Source: Heterobasidion occidentale
Lineage: Eukaryota; Basidiomycota; Agaricomycetes; Russulales; Bondarzewiaceae
Assembly (NCBI GenBank): GCA_039111635.1
Contig: JBCAQO010000007.1
Coordinates: 186,001 to 250,000, forward strand
Direction of reading: 5' to 3'
DNA length: 64,000 nucleotides
Shown here: positions 33,120 to 45,900 of the stretch, in pieces
Layout of the letters: each line of letters begins with the position of its first letter
Position numbering within the stretch: the stretch's first letter is position 1
Made by a program: the position numbers and the translations under genes
The notes under the pieces: generated by a model
Databases searched by the model: none
Seen by the model: only the letters and a program-made list of their open reading frames with translations
What the model was told of the DNA's origin: nothing

Positions 33120-35595
33120 GTACTAAGTCACGATCTTTTTTGGTCACAGACATTCGTGTTTTCAGAAGAGAGCGGACTATATCCAATCATTGCCATGCAA
33201 ATCAAGTTCATCCGGTGTAGCGTAGTTCATTAGTTTGGCTCTGCAGTACATTGAGTCCTTCATCGCCTTCCTTCGCTCTCGTAGCTGTTTCCGCTTACTC
33301 TCCATCATCAGGTACGTCGTGCTCATGCCCAGCATCGTTTTCACGTAGACGTTCACACCGCACTTAGGCTTCTCTATCTCCTTCTGCCTCGCCTTACATG
33401 GCGATGCGCAGCCAGTGAATGTGGCGGGTGTCCGGAAAGGTTGCGGCTGACGTCGATGTTAGTCTAGATGAAACCGCGCGTGCCATTGCCCGGTTTCTCC
33501 TCGACCTCGAAACTCAATGCGACTTCGACAGATATCGCGATGCATTTGGACACCGACAAATGTAAACAAAGCTCTGTGAACGTGCTCACAGAATAAGGTA
33601 CAGGATATCATAAAAAAGTGTCATAAGGAAGGGCTTGCAACTGACAAATGCAGTCGCGATGGCGCGTAGTTTTCCTCACGACTGCGCATGGACCATTTTG
33701 CTATCGTAGGGTGTGCAGTCCCCGAAGATGCCGCCAAAAAGACACACAAAGCAAGACCATATGGGATCGATTCGAATCAGGACCAATTATGAACGGACCA
33801 TACGCCAACAAAAACATGAAAACCGGGGACACACTCGTGCCACGGTGGCCTCCAGCCACAAATTGATCTGTCCTCATCTGAGCGCAGTGAAATAGCCTGG
33901 AACGGATACAAGGGAACAGGTGAGCATGAGCTGCCGGGTTGAACCACTATTCCCACCATTAATACTCATCACTGTTCGTATTTTTTTGCGTAAGGCCATG
34001 CCATATCTTCCCGAATTGCCAATTCAGCTAGGCATCATTTTCATTGACACACGACCACAAGGCGCACTCACCAAAGTCTTCGCCGGTGGTGGCGCACTTG
34101 AAGCCACGGCACATGCGATGCAATGTTTGATTGCTCAAGGCCTGCTGTGTAACATCCCTTACGTTCCCCGATGGCGAAGGCGTTGCTGAACGCTCTCCAC
34201 CTGTAGATCGCGCCCGCGCTACTTTAATCATCCATCACGAGGGCTACGTCATCTCGCACATGACACGGCACAGGGGCCGTTCTACAATGCCGGGTTGGGC
34301 TCATTTCCAGGAGATAGTGCCGACCCAAGAGATTGGCAGGTCCAAGGCAGCGCTTGTCGTCCAGGGTGCGTAACTTCCCCTCACTTGTCTCTATGCCCAT
34401 ATTCAATCTACCTTCATGGAAGCATAGACACGAGGTCTAAAATTGTGCTATCAGCCCCGTGGCGCTGACTGATTCTTCGGTGACGCCGTCACGAGCGAAG
34501 CACTCTACCTCCACCCTTTCCTACCACTTTGCACCGATCTCCGCGCACGCGAGCGCCCCGCCACAGTTCACCCAGGCGGGCTCCCGCATACCGATTGGAC
34601 ACGGGAACCAGCTCATGCAAGAAGGGTACAAGTACATGCTTGACGAGCAGCTCGCGACGGTGCGACTCACGCCGAACCAGTGCCACCACTGCAAGCACTG
34701 GACATATATCTTCCCTGTCCACTAAGAACGACGAGTGCGCTCTCACTGTGTACAGCACTATAGACGAAAACGAGCGTGACACGGTGGTGCAGCAACGGCG
34801 AGCGGTGCGTAGCCTCCATGCCTTCTATTTTTCACCCCAATGACCCTTTCGTGCCCTTGCGGTTGATATCTACGCGTACAGGGAAACGTATCTCATATAA
34901 GAGCGCTCAGCGCCATCCCTCAACTCCATTTCTGCTTCAATATTCGCGTTTGCTACTGTAGTTTAAGTTATGACCACTATCTCTTTCATATCACACAGGC
35001 TAGCCTTGCCATGGCGGGTGAAACTGTTAGGTGGTTTCTCCGAATCTTCTCATTCTGTCTTCCTTCATGCAGCTTCAAATCTGGACCACCTTTTCTGGTC
35101 AGTTCATGATTTGTCGATGATCATTGTGAGACGAGCTCGCATCTGTGCAGGGCTGGAAAGCGGGTACGCATGCTATCTTTGATATCCAAGACGTATTCAG
35201 CCTCCAAGCTCGCATCCTCTCCTCGGACATTGTTAAGACTCTGTACCGTTCGGTTCTTCGTTGATTAACGTTCGCAATCCTGCTGGGTAGAAAACAGTCT
35301 CATGGTCTTGAGAGTTGATAGAAATGAAGAGCTCTGATCTTTGTGCACGTAGGCCCATGCATTCCCGAAAATGGAGGGGGCTTCATTCATTTGAAATGTC
35401 ATGCTATGAACACGGTCAAGGGTATCGTTGACTCGTCGACAGACAGCTACACCCATTTAGGCCCTAGGCCCACATCCACAGCGCACTGCTTCGAACACTG
35501 CCTCTACAAATCAATAGCAACTTGTAATAGCAGATAATAGCATAATTTCAGTCCAGAGCGTTGATGTTGATAATCAGGCACGCGTGAAAGATGCA
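33120..35595. other. Block X, spacer copy, with internal deletion
   Basis: Matches the left block at 20,380-21,262 (here about 33,480-34,425). At the end of the intron-like GTGCGTAAC...GCATAG it jumps directly to sequence equivalent to 23,050 onward (AGCCCCGTGGCGCTGAC...), so about 1.8 kb present in the arms is missing. 33,960-34,370 contains an open TLIIHHEGYVISHMTRHRG where both arms have a stop. 34,459-34,725 is an 88-codon open frame ending CHHCKHWTYIFPVH. Nothing identified; 34,900-35,590 shows no gene. Confidence 0.5.
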
Positions 35596-36992
35596 TTAAA
35601 AAGTCGAAAACATTCTTCGAGCCGGCTCTTGACGATAATCCCTCACCTGTTCATTGTCTGTGACACAGGCCCACCCGCCAGATGATCGAGCTTCTCTTTT
35701 GCAGTCCCTGACCCATCGTTTCACGACTCTGATTACGCGGCGGAGCTGTATCTTCTCAGATTCCGTGTCCACCTCGGTATCCCACCCAGAATCCCCTACT
35801 ATAGAAACGTCCGACCCACATGGAGAGACACGCGAGAGGCAGGTGGCAGATTGGACAACGTGCGGCTGCGGGCACACAATCTCAACGCCACCGGTTGTCC
35901 TGAATCGCTTCGGCGGACAGCTAGCACGCTGGGATGCAGAGCTTGGTTGGCCAGGGGTGATAAGGCCAGAGCGCGACCTCGAATCATTCCTTCGAGGCGA
36001 TGTCACAAAGGTCGCAGGGTGAACAGGGCGATCCCATGTGCAGTACGTTTGAAACACCACCGTATTGGCAAAGTTGGCCTTTTCGTAAGAGACTCCATAG
36101 ATACCAGCCATAATCGAGGTAGTTTCGGTCCAATCAGAGAATGTCGCTTCGAGCTTTTGGCCAGCGTCGTAAATCACGAAATGAGGCTTCACTTTGGAGA
36201 AGATTGGCGGCAAAATGTCAAATGGATATGAATAGATAGAGGCACCTGCATCTTGATCGCACTTGCCCTCTGGATCATCTTCAGCTTTGTTGCCACGAGA
36301 AATGGGAGGAATATCGGAGAAAAGCGGCACAAGACGGTACTCAAAAGTCTCTGCACCGTCGTACATCTGAGGAAAAATCAAGCTCTACATAGCGCAGCAG
36401 AAGTCGAGAACGCACATCCTCGATCGATGGAATATTGCCCTCACTAAGGGGAAATTTGATCCAGCGATCCCACAGTTTGTCGATCACATCCATCGAGGGC
36501 ATTAGAGCCCACCGGTCAGACTCAAACAATTTCCGCCAATCATGACGGACTGGAGGGTATTAGGAAAAGTGGAGATGTCAATGAAGGAGAGTACTCACGT
36601 GGTATTGTGTTGGAGTCTGTATCCATCTGAATGGTATCATATTTAATTCCCCACGCCCATTCAAGACGCGATAACTTGGTGGATCGGCTGAAAATTAGCT
36701 TAGACGCAGGAGATGTATCTTGTGAAGACGGCTGACCAGAGGATGGTTGGTCCAGTGGCACTCAGGAAAGACATGGCAGAGATGAACCGGAGACTCAGTC
36801 GCCGAGTCTCCTGTTACGAGGCATTTCTCTATGTCTTGAGGCTCAGCTATGACATCGTTGCTCGATCTGGCTCTAAGCCGTTTCTTATCTAGAAAGGATG
36901 AGCACTTCGCGCACGGACTGGGATAGTGACATACTTGGAGAGTCGCGTAAAGAAGGAGCAATTTCGTCAGTCTTAAACAGGCTGGCCGTCAT
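35596..36992 (-). CDS. Small HNH_2-like protein S2
   Basis: Five exons from ATG 36992 (MTASLFKTDEIAPS). The exon 2 HNH core has CLVTGDSATESPVHLCHVFPECHW; exon 4 RHDWRKLFESDRWALMPSMDV; exon 5 MYDGAETFEYRLVPLFSDIPPISR, then SYPFDILPPIFSKVKPHFVIYDAG; C-terminus PARRMFSTF. The last HNH His is Arg. Uninterrupted. From intron 3 through the start of exon 5 it is almost identical to the right-arm gene at 46,662, including introns, which suggests a recent conversion tract. A CACGTG lies 89 bp upstream. Confidence 0.85.
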
Positions 36993-37080
36993 TGGAGAGA
37001 AACTCGAGAAGAGATGAGGACAGTGAACGACACTGAAACTTGAACATTGCAACAAAACAGTGTGATGCACTCATGTGCAT

Positions 37081-37086
37081 CACGTG
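37081..37086. promoter_or_regulatory. CACGTG E-box of small HNH S2
   Basis: Palindromic site in GCATCACGTGC, 89 bp upstream of the ATG. Confidence 0.55.
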
Positions 37087-37099
37087 CTTTTAAACTGGC

Positions 37100-38170
37100 C
37101 GATTTCTCCAGTCGCGGGTGAACACGCGCCATCGTAAGCAGGCTTTACGACGAATAGGAAAGGAGGTGGTGGGCGGACGCCGATCAGTCGTCACTCCTTC
37201 AGGACTGGACTGTGTGGCAGAAAGGAACTGCGATCATATGGTGAAGGAAGCTTAGATATCACGCACGATGATGATTTCTAAACTGAACGCACAAGGGAGG
37301 TGAACGCCGGAGCAAGCATCGAAGTGTACGGAGGTCGAAGACGGTGTAAAATGCTGTGCAGTGTTGTCTCCGGGAGGAGTTTTGTAGCCTTGGCGCGTAG
37401 TCGTAGTTAGCGAGACCAGAGAGCAGTGGAGGATCCTACAGACAACAGCGGCTTGCTTACTCGAGAGCGCAAGTATGGGTCGGCCGATTGTCCTTGCAGT
37501 ATCCAGAAAGCAAGAGATGTACGAAAAGCCGAAAAAAAAGATAACTAAGGACATAGCATCTGAACGCATCATTGTCGGATGACCCTGACCGAAGCGATAC
37601 CGAATGGAGACATGAATGGCTCGATGCACGAAGCTTGAAAGAGGAATACATGATGCAGCGGGGGGTGCAGACGAATGCAGCAGGACAAGTCAGAGCAAGT
37701 CAGACTTCGCAAACTCGCCAACGCCGGCGGCCCGGCTGGCTTTCTCATCACACACCACATCAAGACGCAAGAAGTCTCTTCTACTTTCCACTGACTTGAA
37801 CCACACACAAGAAGAGGTGCGCATAGAGAATAAAAGGTTAGTGGAATGCTATTGTGGAAGCTGGGATGCACGCAAGTAAGTAACTTCTCCACCACCTGAT
37901 CCCCCCCTTCATGTCGCGGATGCTCGGACGGGCTAGCGCTGAGGGTCGACTTCGGATCGCTTCAAGCTTGGACGCCAACGTTTGATTTACAGAGGAGATT
38001 GGTATGACAAGAAGAGGAGGTGAAGCAAACAAGGAGATCGATGAAGGCGAGCGAGCGGGATGCAATGGCAGAGGAAGGTACGACAAAAGGCAAACACGTC
38101 TCTCTCCACCCGCAGACGATTCCATACACCCTCCCCTCCATCGAATGTGCACAGACATCTCCCATCACTC
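37100..38170. other. Spacer between dead ZnF and S2
   Basis: Same layout as the other ZnF-to-HNH spacers, with several matching blocks and the seven-copy element at about 37,722-37,768. Frames are broken. No gene supported. Confidence 0.4.
37722..37768 (-). other. Conserved TGTGTGATGAGAAG element, copy 4 of 7
   Basis: GCCGGCGGCCCGGCTGG followed by CTTTCTCATCACACACCAC on the plus strand. Retained although the associated ZnF gene is dead. Confidence 0.6.
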
Positions 38171-38179
38171 CCACCCATG

Positions 38180-38640
38180 AAATATCCGCGCAGCGCATCC
38201 GGCCGGCTAAACGTGGTGCTGTTCTCACGCTCGCGCTCGTACTCTTCCAGTGACTATTGACCTCGTGGACGCGCCCGAATTCCTTTTCAAATTTTTGGGA
38301 GTTCCAGCCCGAGCTCAGGTATGAAGTCTGCCCCCTGTCCTCCCTGTGCGCCCGCGCGATGTCTTTTCGGCGAGTCTGCCCTTAGCCCGCCGCCTTTACA
38401 GACTCGGAGATGAGTCCACTCGCAGGAGGACTCCTGTGGGTGGATATTCTTGTTGTAATTGTTGCCTGGTCGTTGCCTGGTTGAAGGTATCGCCCTCGCT
38501 GTCCTCTCGGCCCACTATACTCATGACGGCTCCCCGCTGATAGGGGGCATATCTTTTGTCCTATCCTGCCGCTCGTAGTCATCCAGCATCTGTTCGACGG
38601 CATACTTGGACCACTTCCCTGAGAACCGACCACCGTATTT
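38180..38640 (-). pseudogene. Degenerate C2H2 zinc-finger gene
   Basis: The minus strand reads PPASGLISESVKAAG, then a TAA where other copies have Arg/Gly, then in shifting frames SSGWNSQKFEKEFGRVHEVNSHW, where the Cys pair of finger 1 is gone, and finally LAGRMRCADISW in place of FSRPDALLAHKR. No exon 1 or promoter is recognisable upstream. A relic of a ZnF2/ZnF3-type gene. Confidence 0.7.
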
Positions 38641-38699
38641 CCTTCCAAGTGCCGATGCCTACCAATCTGTTTTCTGACGAATGCATCCAGTGCACCTGC

Positions 38700-39270
38700 A
38701 TACGTCCACAATCAGTGTGATGTTGCAGCGACAGCATCCGTTTCTAATCTACCGGATGATGTAGCATTCCTTGTTGCATCCAGCCGTACACACGAGATAA
38801 CGGGAGAAAACGATTGCCAGGTGCCGAATATCAAGCTCGATGCAGCGGGTATGGATCAGGGATCGAATAATAGACTATGAAAGACAGTCGTGTAAAGCGA
38901 AAAGAAAAGAGCAGGATGGGTGACGAGCACATACTGACTCCTGCACGCGCGAGGACCGTGTTGAAATTGTGAAGAGAAAACTCGAAGCAGATAAGGCAGT
39001 GTATTTGCAGCTTTGCGCGAGGACGAAAGGATTCGAGCATTGAAATAATGTTCAGCCAGAATGTAAAGTATATAACAGAGGGAGAGGGAAATTTTTGCGA
39101 GTCCGTGCAGCTGCGCCCGACCAATACAAGTTAAAAAGGCTATTCAATTACCTCACCGACAATTTCGACAATCAAATTCTGGCAGCGCCTGTGCTTGCTC
39201 AGAACATCGCGGTAGCATACATGGTGGCGGGACAGCGCGCCGGGAAGCCAATTCAGCGCGGCCGGCGGCC
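38700..39270. other. No gene seen
   Basis: AT-richer sequence downstream of the central ZnF gene and upstream of the dead ZnF. No supported ORF, no clear copy elsewhere. Confidence 0.4.
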
Positions 39271-39310
39271 CAGTGCCGGGCTGACTCCTTTGTCACACAA
39301 CGCGACAGCA
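39268..39310 (-). other. Conserved TGTGTGATGAGAAG element, copy 5 of 7 (diverged)
   Basis: GCGGCCCAGTGCCGGGCTGAC followed by TCCTTTGTCACACAACGC on the plus strand, about 370 bp downstream of the central ZnF stop. Weakest match of the seven. Confidence 0.45.
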
Positions 39311-39677
39311 AGATTCGAGTTCCTCACTGCATCCGACGGCGAAGAGACGACAACAAAGCAGGGTGATGGATTGATTGACTGGGAGTGGAGGAATATGTGA
39401 GTACACTTTGGAAAAATTCTCGCCATTCCCTCAGCGTCGCGGACACTGACACTGGCAGACGCTCTCGAGGCTTGCCGTCGGATCGATTCGGGAGTGGATG
39501 TGGACGTTCACATTCTGGACAAGGTGTACTGCTGTGAAATAGAGAAGTTGAGAAAAGAGGGGGATCGATAGAGGCGAGCGAGCGGGATGCGATGGCAGAG
39601 GGGTACAAAGTGATGGCACGACGGAAGACACTCACCTCGCTTTCCCCCTCCACTTGCGCCTCTGCCGCATCCAAGCC

Positions 39678-40729
39678 CTATATGTGAAAGTTCCGCCTGT
39701 GGGCGCGGAGCGAATCCTCCCTGCTGAAGACCTTCTTGCATGGCATGCACATCAGCGACAGTTCGACGAGCAACGTCGATTTGTGTGCGCGCGTCCTCCT
39801 CCAGTGCCGGACCAGCTCATAGATGCGCACAAACCCTTTTTCACACTTGTCGCAGTTCCATTCCGTGCTCAAGTATGGGGTTTCCCGTCTGCCCGTCTGG
39901 AAGGCCTCCGTAGCCGCTGCCTCCATGTGGTCTTGCCCTTCGCCTGACACATTTACAGCGTCGGGGATGTGTTCGTTTTCAGTATCGTTCCTGATGACGG
40001 ATCGTCCCGATGTAAGTGTTGTCTGGTGGAGGGCCTCGCCCTCGAGGCTATCATTGACATCCAATGGACCTACGACAGCGCCCTCTGGCTCAGGCAGGAT
40101 CGGCCCCGGATGCCATCGAGACTCTGAGGGTCGCACTGGATCCGCGCTGCCCGACCCTTCCACCAGCCATGGTACGAAAAGTGGCGCTTCCGGCACTGGA
40201 AAATACTGCGCCGTGCTTGGGTCGGCAGCAGGTGCTTCCGTCACAGCGACGGCGCCGTGCTGTAGCTGGGGAGCGTCGTATGGCAGGTAGGATGGGCTTG
40301 CCGACTCTTCATAAGCTGGTGGGAATGTTTGTAAACAAGAATGGTTTAGACAGGAAGGACGACTCACCGTACTCAGGGCTGTACGCCATGGACTCTGTCT
40401 CGTAGTTGCTCCCCTCGGTCAGCAGCGACTGTTGAGGGAAGTACAAATCGTCATGAGAGACGTATCCCCCTGGCCCAAGCTGGGGGTAGTATGGATCCCA
40501 CTCGGGATCGACCGTGGGGTACTGCAAACGGAGGCCCATCAGTGTCGTAGTGGCAAAGTGCTGCACAAAGTAAGCATACAATCGGTTCGTACCACAAAGA
40601 ATCCATTTGCTGAACTGGATTCCCCGAAGAATAATCGTCGAGTGGCGCGGTCATCTGCTCTGAAGAGGGCAACGAGCGACTGTCCTCCCAGTCGCGAGTG
40701 TCATACAAAGGATAGTACGGGTAAGTCAT
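39678..40729 (-). CDS. Divergent C2H2 zinc-finger protein (central, ZnF-T)
   Basis: Three exons from ATG 40729 (MTYPYYPLYDTRDWEDSR). Intron 1 has donor GTATGCTT and acceptor GTTTGCAG; intron 2 donor GTGAGTCG and acceptor CACCAG. The N-terminus shares the PEWxP and DLYFPQQ motifs with ZnF1. The middle is acidic and Pro-rich (LPEPEGAVVGPLDV). Two C-terminal fingers: CDKC-x12-H-x6-H and CMPC-x12-H-x4-H, the second within VFSREDSLRAHRRNFH; the protein ends there without the GWP tail. Single copy in the window, distinctly diverged from the other ZnF proteins yet fully open. The TATA palindrome is lost from its promoter (AGCTAACCAGCGAGCC). Confidence 0.87.
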
Positions 40730-40829
40730 TGGTGGAGGCGGTATAATGAGTGGGCAATTGAAATTTTTGAAGTCTTCCTAGCTAACCAGCGAGCCGTTTC
40801 AGGCCTTTTATCCAAGGGGGCTCTTCTGC

Positions 40830-41450
40830 TTCGAAGGTGAGTGGCGGGAACAACCTGTGTGCGTTCGGAGTATGATTCATTTCCCCCTCCTTTTTTCTAA
40901 CTCAGATTCAATCTTGCATTGTTCACTGCGTACGACGCCTCGTGGCCTCTCCTCCCCTGCGCGGCGGGCGGCGGAATACGCCTCACGGGAGAAAAAAATG
41001 GAGCTTTAGCTCCGTCCTGTGTGGTCGCTTCTACTATCCGAAGTCCGCGCTCTAGACGGCTTTCTTTACCTCGTCTGGGCTCTACGGGAGAAAACTGATA
41101 GGCTGCGCACCCGATAACGCCTGCCTTCGGGGACCCGAATTTATTACTGGACGACGGCAGCTGTGGTTTCTCTTAGGCATTCGTGCGTCATGTTTGGGAC
41201 CATGCGCAATCCCAATAATTGGCCCTCCGGCGCTCCCATCCATGAGCGTGTGAACGACCCACATTCGCATGGCGGTACCATTGTCCCATCAAAATCGTAT
41301 TCGGCTACAAGGTTTCGCCTCCCCCCTTCCGTGCTGCCGAGGCCTTCAAGCCGTACTAGTCTGTTCGAACTTTTGTTCGATTGTGACTTTCGTAGCTGGG
41401 GAGAGATATCCTTCTCGGATACTTACAAAAAGCTGACCGAGCATTAACGC
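40830..41450 (+). ncRNA. Divergent transcription unit opposite ZnF-T
   Basis: Retains the GTGAGTGGCGGG donor (about 40,831) and a CTAACTCAG acceptor (about 40,904) seen at the other ZnF promoters. Further on are the diverged equivalents of the MRNPxNW segment (41,200) and of the ...TACAA.GTTTCGCCTCC... segment near 41,310. A 94-codon open stretch (41,163-41,447) covers these. The initiating ATG of the other copies is absent. Coding doubtful. Confidence 0.35.
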
Positions 41451-41497
41451 ACCACAAAGGAAGTCGGTTGTGAATCAATGCGTCAAGACGTTGAAGG

Positions 41498-41503
41498 CAC
41501 GTG
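41498..41503. promoter_or_regulatory. CACGTG E-box of small HNH R3
   Basis: Palindromic site 110 bp upstream of the ATG at 41,613. Confidence 0.5.
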
Positions 41504-41612
41504 ATACACATGATCAGGACGTGACGCGGTTCTGCAACTTTCAACTTCGCCGTTTTCTAGCTTCAGTGTCCTCGTCCGTCCTTATCTGAATATCCTCTCA
41601 AAGAATCATCCA

Positions 41613-42990
41613 ATGACTGCGATCTTCTCAAACAATTTCGAACCCTCTTCTTCAAGTTCTCTAAGTATGTCTCTCTTCAAACTGTCGACGCAAGGCGCTC
41701 ATCCTTTCTAGACAAGAAACGGCGCAGAGCTGGATTAAGAAATAATATTCCAACTGAATCACAAGACGAAGAACAATGCCTCGTATCAGGAGACCTCGCG
41801 ACTGAGTCTCCCGTACTCGTACATCTCTGCCAGGTTTTCCATGAGCACCACTGGAGCAATCATCCTCTAGTCAGTCGTCTTCGTAAAACTCGTCCCCTGT
41901 ATCTCATCCGATTTGTCAAGCTATCTCGACTTGACTGGGCATGGGACATGAAATATGACACTATTCAGATGGATATAGATTCGAACACGATATTGCGTGG
42001 GTATTCTTCTCTGCAATTTTCCTTGTCCTGACAGTCTCTAGTCTGTCATGATTGGCGCGATTGATCCGATTGTGATAGATGGGCTCTAATGCCCTCGATG
42101 GGTGTGATCGACAAGCTGTGGGATCGTTGGATCAAGTTTCCCCTTGGTAAGGGCAATGTTCCATCGATTGATGATGCGCATTTCCGAATTACATTGCGCT
42201 GTGTAGAGCTTGAGTCTTCCTCAGATGCACGACGGTGCGGAGACGTTTGAGTACCTTCTTGTGCCTTTATTCCTCGATGTTCCTCCCATTGCCCGCCGCA
42301 GCAACACTGAAGGCGTGGAAGACAAAAGCGACGCAGACGCAGTCGCTACTATCTGTTCGTATCCATTCGACACTGCCGCCAATTTTCGCAATAGTCAACC
42401 CTCACTTCGTGGTCTACGACGCTGGAAGAAAGCTCGATTTGATTTTCCATGATTATCACACAATTACCTCGGTTATGGCTCGTATCTATGGCATAACCTA
42501 CGAAAAGGCCGACTTTGCCAATATGGTGATGTTACAAACGTATCGCACCTGGACTTGCCCTGCTCGCCTTGCTCATCTTGCGGGCTTTGTGGCGTCACCC
42601 CGAAGGAACGATCCGAGGTCGCGCTCTGGCCTTATTAAACCTAGTCAATTAAGCTCTGCATCTCAACGTGCTAGCGATCCATCGAAGCGAATCAAGACGA
42701 CTGGTAAAGTCGTCATCTCCGTGCGTCCGCAGTGGTGGATCGATGCCGAATATACTGTCTCGCTCTTGCGTACTTCTCGTCACAGAGCGGACTCGATCGC
42801 AGAAGATTCTGATAGCGAGGTGAATAGAGAATTTGAGAAGAAACGGCTCCGCCGCGCGATCAAAGCCTCGAAACGATGAGTTAAGGAATCTGAACGGGAG
42901 GCTCAATCATCTGGCGGGTGGGTAGCTTGTGTCATTGACGACGAACAGGTAAGAAGTTACCGTCAAGAGCCGGCTCGAATGCGCGCATGA
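41613..42990 (+). pseudogene. Small HNH_2-like gene R3, disabled
   Basis: Five-exon layout from ATG 41613 (MTAIFSNNFEPS). Lesions: the first HNH His is Gln (LCQVFHEHHW), with a two-codon insertion before it; an in-frame TGA (42,062-42,064) lies within the RHDWR-D motif; exon 5 has a frame change near 42,380; and TGG became TGA at 42,877-42,879 in KASKRW. It shares the PQWWID segment with its left-arm twin at 23,405. More decayed than the twin, and the lesions are independent. Confidence 0.8.
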
Positions 42991-45900
42991 TCGTGATAAT
43001 ATTCCTCTGGACGGAAATCATGGTCTTTGCGATGCGATGAGCTGAAGCAGCTGTATTGCTGCGAACGAATGAACAATATATATATCGTGATCAATGATCT
43101 GTGTTACAGGATCAGTGATACGGCGCGGACCACACCGCCCCGAGCCGCTCATCAAACATGCACATAAACTTCTCATGCATGAACTGGTACACAGACACGA
43201 TCAACGTGAGCGAGTCAACATGGTTGAATTATGGTAGGTTGCCCGCACGTGCGAGAGGGCATGTGCGAAGTGGCAAGGGGAGGACTTTGCATGACGGCGC
43301 CACGGGGCCTGACTTGCACAGTTCGTCCGGATCGTACAACGGCATATCTACAAAACGGGAGTATGGCACGGTCAGCGACATTCGTGGCGTCCCGCATCCG
43401 GCGCCACCACGATGCACATGCGAAGAGAAGAGAAGAGACGTACCACCGAACACGCCTTCCTGTGGGATCTCCTGCGCGCGCGAAATCACGCAGATCTAGG
43501 CGAGCGTGCAGATATAAGAGAGTCTGCCGTGCATGTAGAGGGCGGATCCACACGTATCAAGAAGGAAGTGCAGCTCGTCGGATTGAGATGGGATGAAGGG
43601 GACACAGGAGAGGGGAAGAAGACGGGCGAGTGGATGCACAGTGGCTAGGTCGAGTTAGTCGAAGCCGCTTCAGCGTGTCCTTCAGATAAACGCACTTCTG
43701 TGTTTTGGTTGAACATAAATGTGAGCAGGGAGATGCGGGGAGAGACTACCAGGAAAAGTGTGTATGATAACCATACAAGCCCTACACCTATATAATTTGC
43801 TTACTCTCATAAATGCAAACGTTACCTGTTCAGGATGAGAGTCAGAGTCATATACGAATAAGGATTCATGGGCGACAGAATGTACCTGCTTTGAGGGCGA
43901 GCAGCGAGGAGATGGTCTCCAGACTGCAGTGCCTTCTGTACATAAAAACGCCCTAAAAGTAAACATCTCCCAGAGTAACCACAGACAAGACAGACGCGCA
44001 TCATTCCACACGAAAGAAACCTCCAAAAGACGATCCCAAGCAAAAAAGAGAACGCGTACGTGCCATCAGGATGTAGCTAGTCTCGTGCACGCGCCGCGCG
44101 GCCCTGCTTCCTGAGGGGCTTGAAGAGGTTCCAGGACTCGCCATAGATATTGCCAAATATCGTGATGGGGTTCGGGAAGGGCTGTATGTTAGATTCCTCC
44201 GTGAGCAGGGCGCGGTCGCGGTCGCAGAGGACCGTTATGCCGGACTCGGGGAGGTGCTCGCAGCGATCCATCGTTGGTCCGGTTCGCCGCGTGTCATTCT
44301 GGCAGCATCCGTGGAAAGGATAAAACAGAGGGAAGATAGATGAAAAATAGACAAGCTTGAAATAAAACGCTGTAGCTTGGAGAAAAGGAAAAGGGGGTGA
44401 GAGGGATGCGTGTGACGTTGAGGAGATGCCTGGTGGCGTTCAAGTTCAGCGCAACTCCGCTTGACTTTGCCCACAACATCCGGCGTGCACGCAATCAAAA
44501 CCCCTCAATATTCTGCTCTATGGGTTCGACATCTCGGATACACCGGACTTTCTCTCATCCTTCTTATACCCATCCCTGGTTATCCCTGCTTAAACATCAG
44601 AGGCGACCATGCATTCAAGCCGCTGAATCTAACTTGGCTTTTGGCTTTCCCTATCCTTCGGGTTCATTCGAATGCACATTTCCAAGCAAGCGTCCAGTAG
44701 AGGCGATGTTATGTAGGGGGAAAAAACAAGAGCAGTGGGTATGATCTGCATGATCAGAGAAAAGAACGCTCGGGTAAGTCAAAAGCAGCATTCAGGTCCC
44801 TCTCCATTGCACTCACCATTCATCCTCCACACCCTTCCTATTCCCACTGCTTTCAGACACCTCCACACACCCTCTTTCCGGCATGCGTCTTGCGAATATT
44901 GAGGGTCTCTGGTCGAAAGGGCGCTTCGTTACTCGCAAAGGGTCGTCCCACGCACGCGTGCTTCTTGAGGTGCGTGTACTTACTTGCACTAGTCGCAGGA
45001 GTATGGTCTTGTCTATTCCTGCGCCTCGGCTCTGGTCTTCTGTGGCCATATCCAATACCTGGTGAGCGTTCCCAGACCGTGAAGAGTGTTCTCGTTCACG
45101 GATCCGCCATCGCAGACGGAGATTCTTGATTCCTTCTAGTCTATGTTTGAGTACATAACCCTCAGAGTTGTTCTACGTATCCAATGGGCTTTGGCGGGCG
45201 CATCGATGTGATATCGCTTGTCCAGCCTTTCTGGCTGCCTCCTGTTTCTTCAGAGATAGCAGGTACAGCCGTGGAGGTGCCGGTCTCATTGACTTGCGCC
45301 ACGAGATCTGTGGCTCGTGCGTTGTCGTGCGCGGAACACGGGTGATGCACGACTCCGTCATGTATGATCGCTCGATATTCCGTGAAGAGTCTCGCAGCTT
45401 GCAATCGAGCAGCCAGGGCTCTTTAGCCTATGCTTCCATGAAGGTAGATTCAATATGGGCATAGAGACGAGTAAGACGAGTTACGCATCCCGTATGATCA
45501 GCTTGCCTTGGACCTGCCGTTCTCTGGGGTCGGCACTATCTCCTAGAAATGAGCCCTATCTGGCATCCTAGAATGGCCCCTGTGCCGTTGCATATGCGGG
45601 ATGAAGTAGCCGCCCGCCTTGACGATTCAAGTAGCGCCGGCGCGTTCTACAAATGGAGCATCTAGCATCGCCTTCGCTACCGGGGGGTGTTCAGAATGTC
45701 ATACAGCACCTTGAGCAATCAAGCGTTGCGTCGCATGTGTTGTGGCATCGAGTGCGCCACCGCTGTCGAAGACGTCGATAAGCGCGGTCCATGGGAATGT
45801 CACTTAGCTACCCTGGCTGGTGGATTGGCAAATTCGGAAGACAGGGTAAGGCTGTAGGTGGAGAATGCGGACAGTGTTGGGTAATGGTTGCAATTCCGGT

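Noticed and set aside
43158..43648. Several plus-strand open frames of 78-121 codons in right block X
   Set aside because: They lie opposite to the conserved reading direction of block X, overlap one another in different frames and have no equivalents in the left copy.
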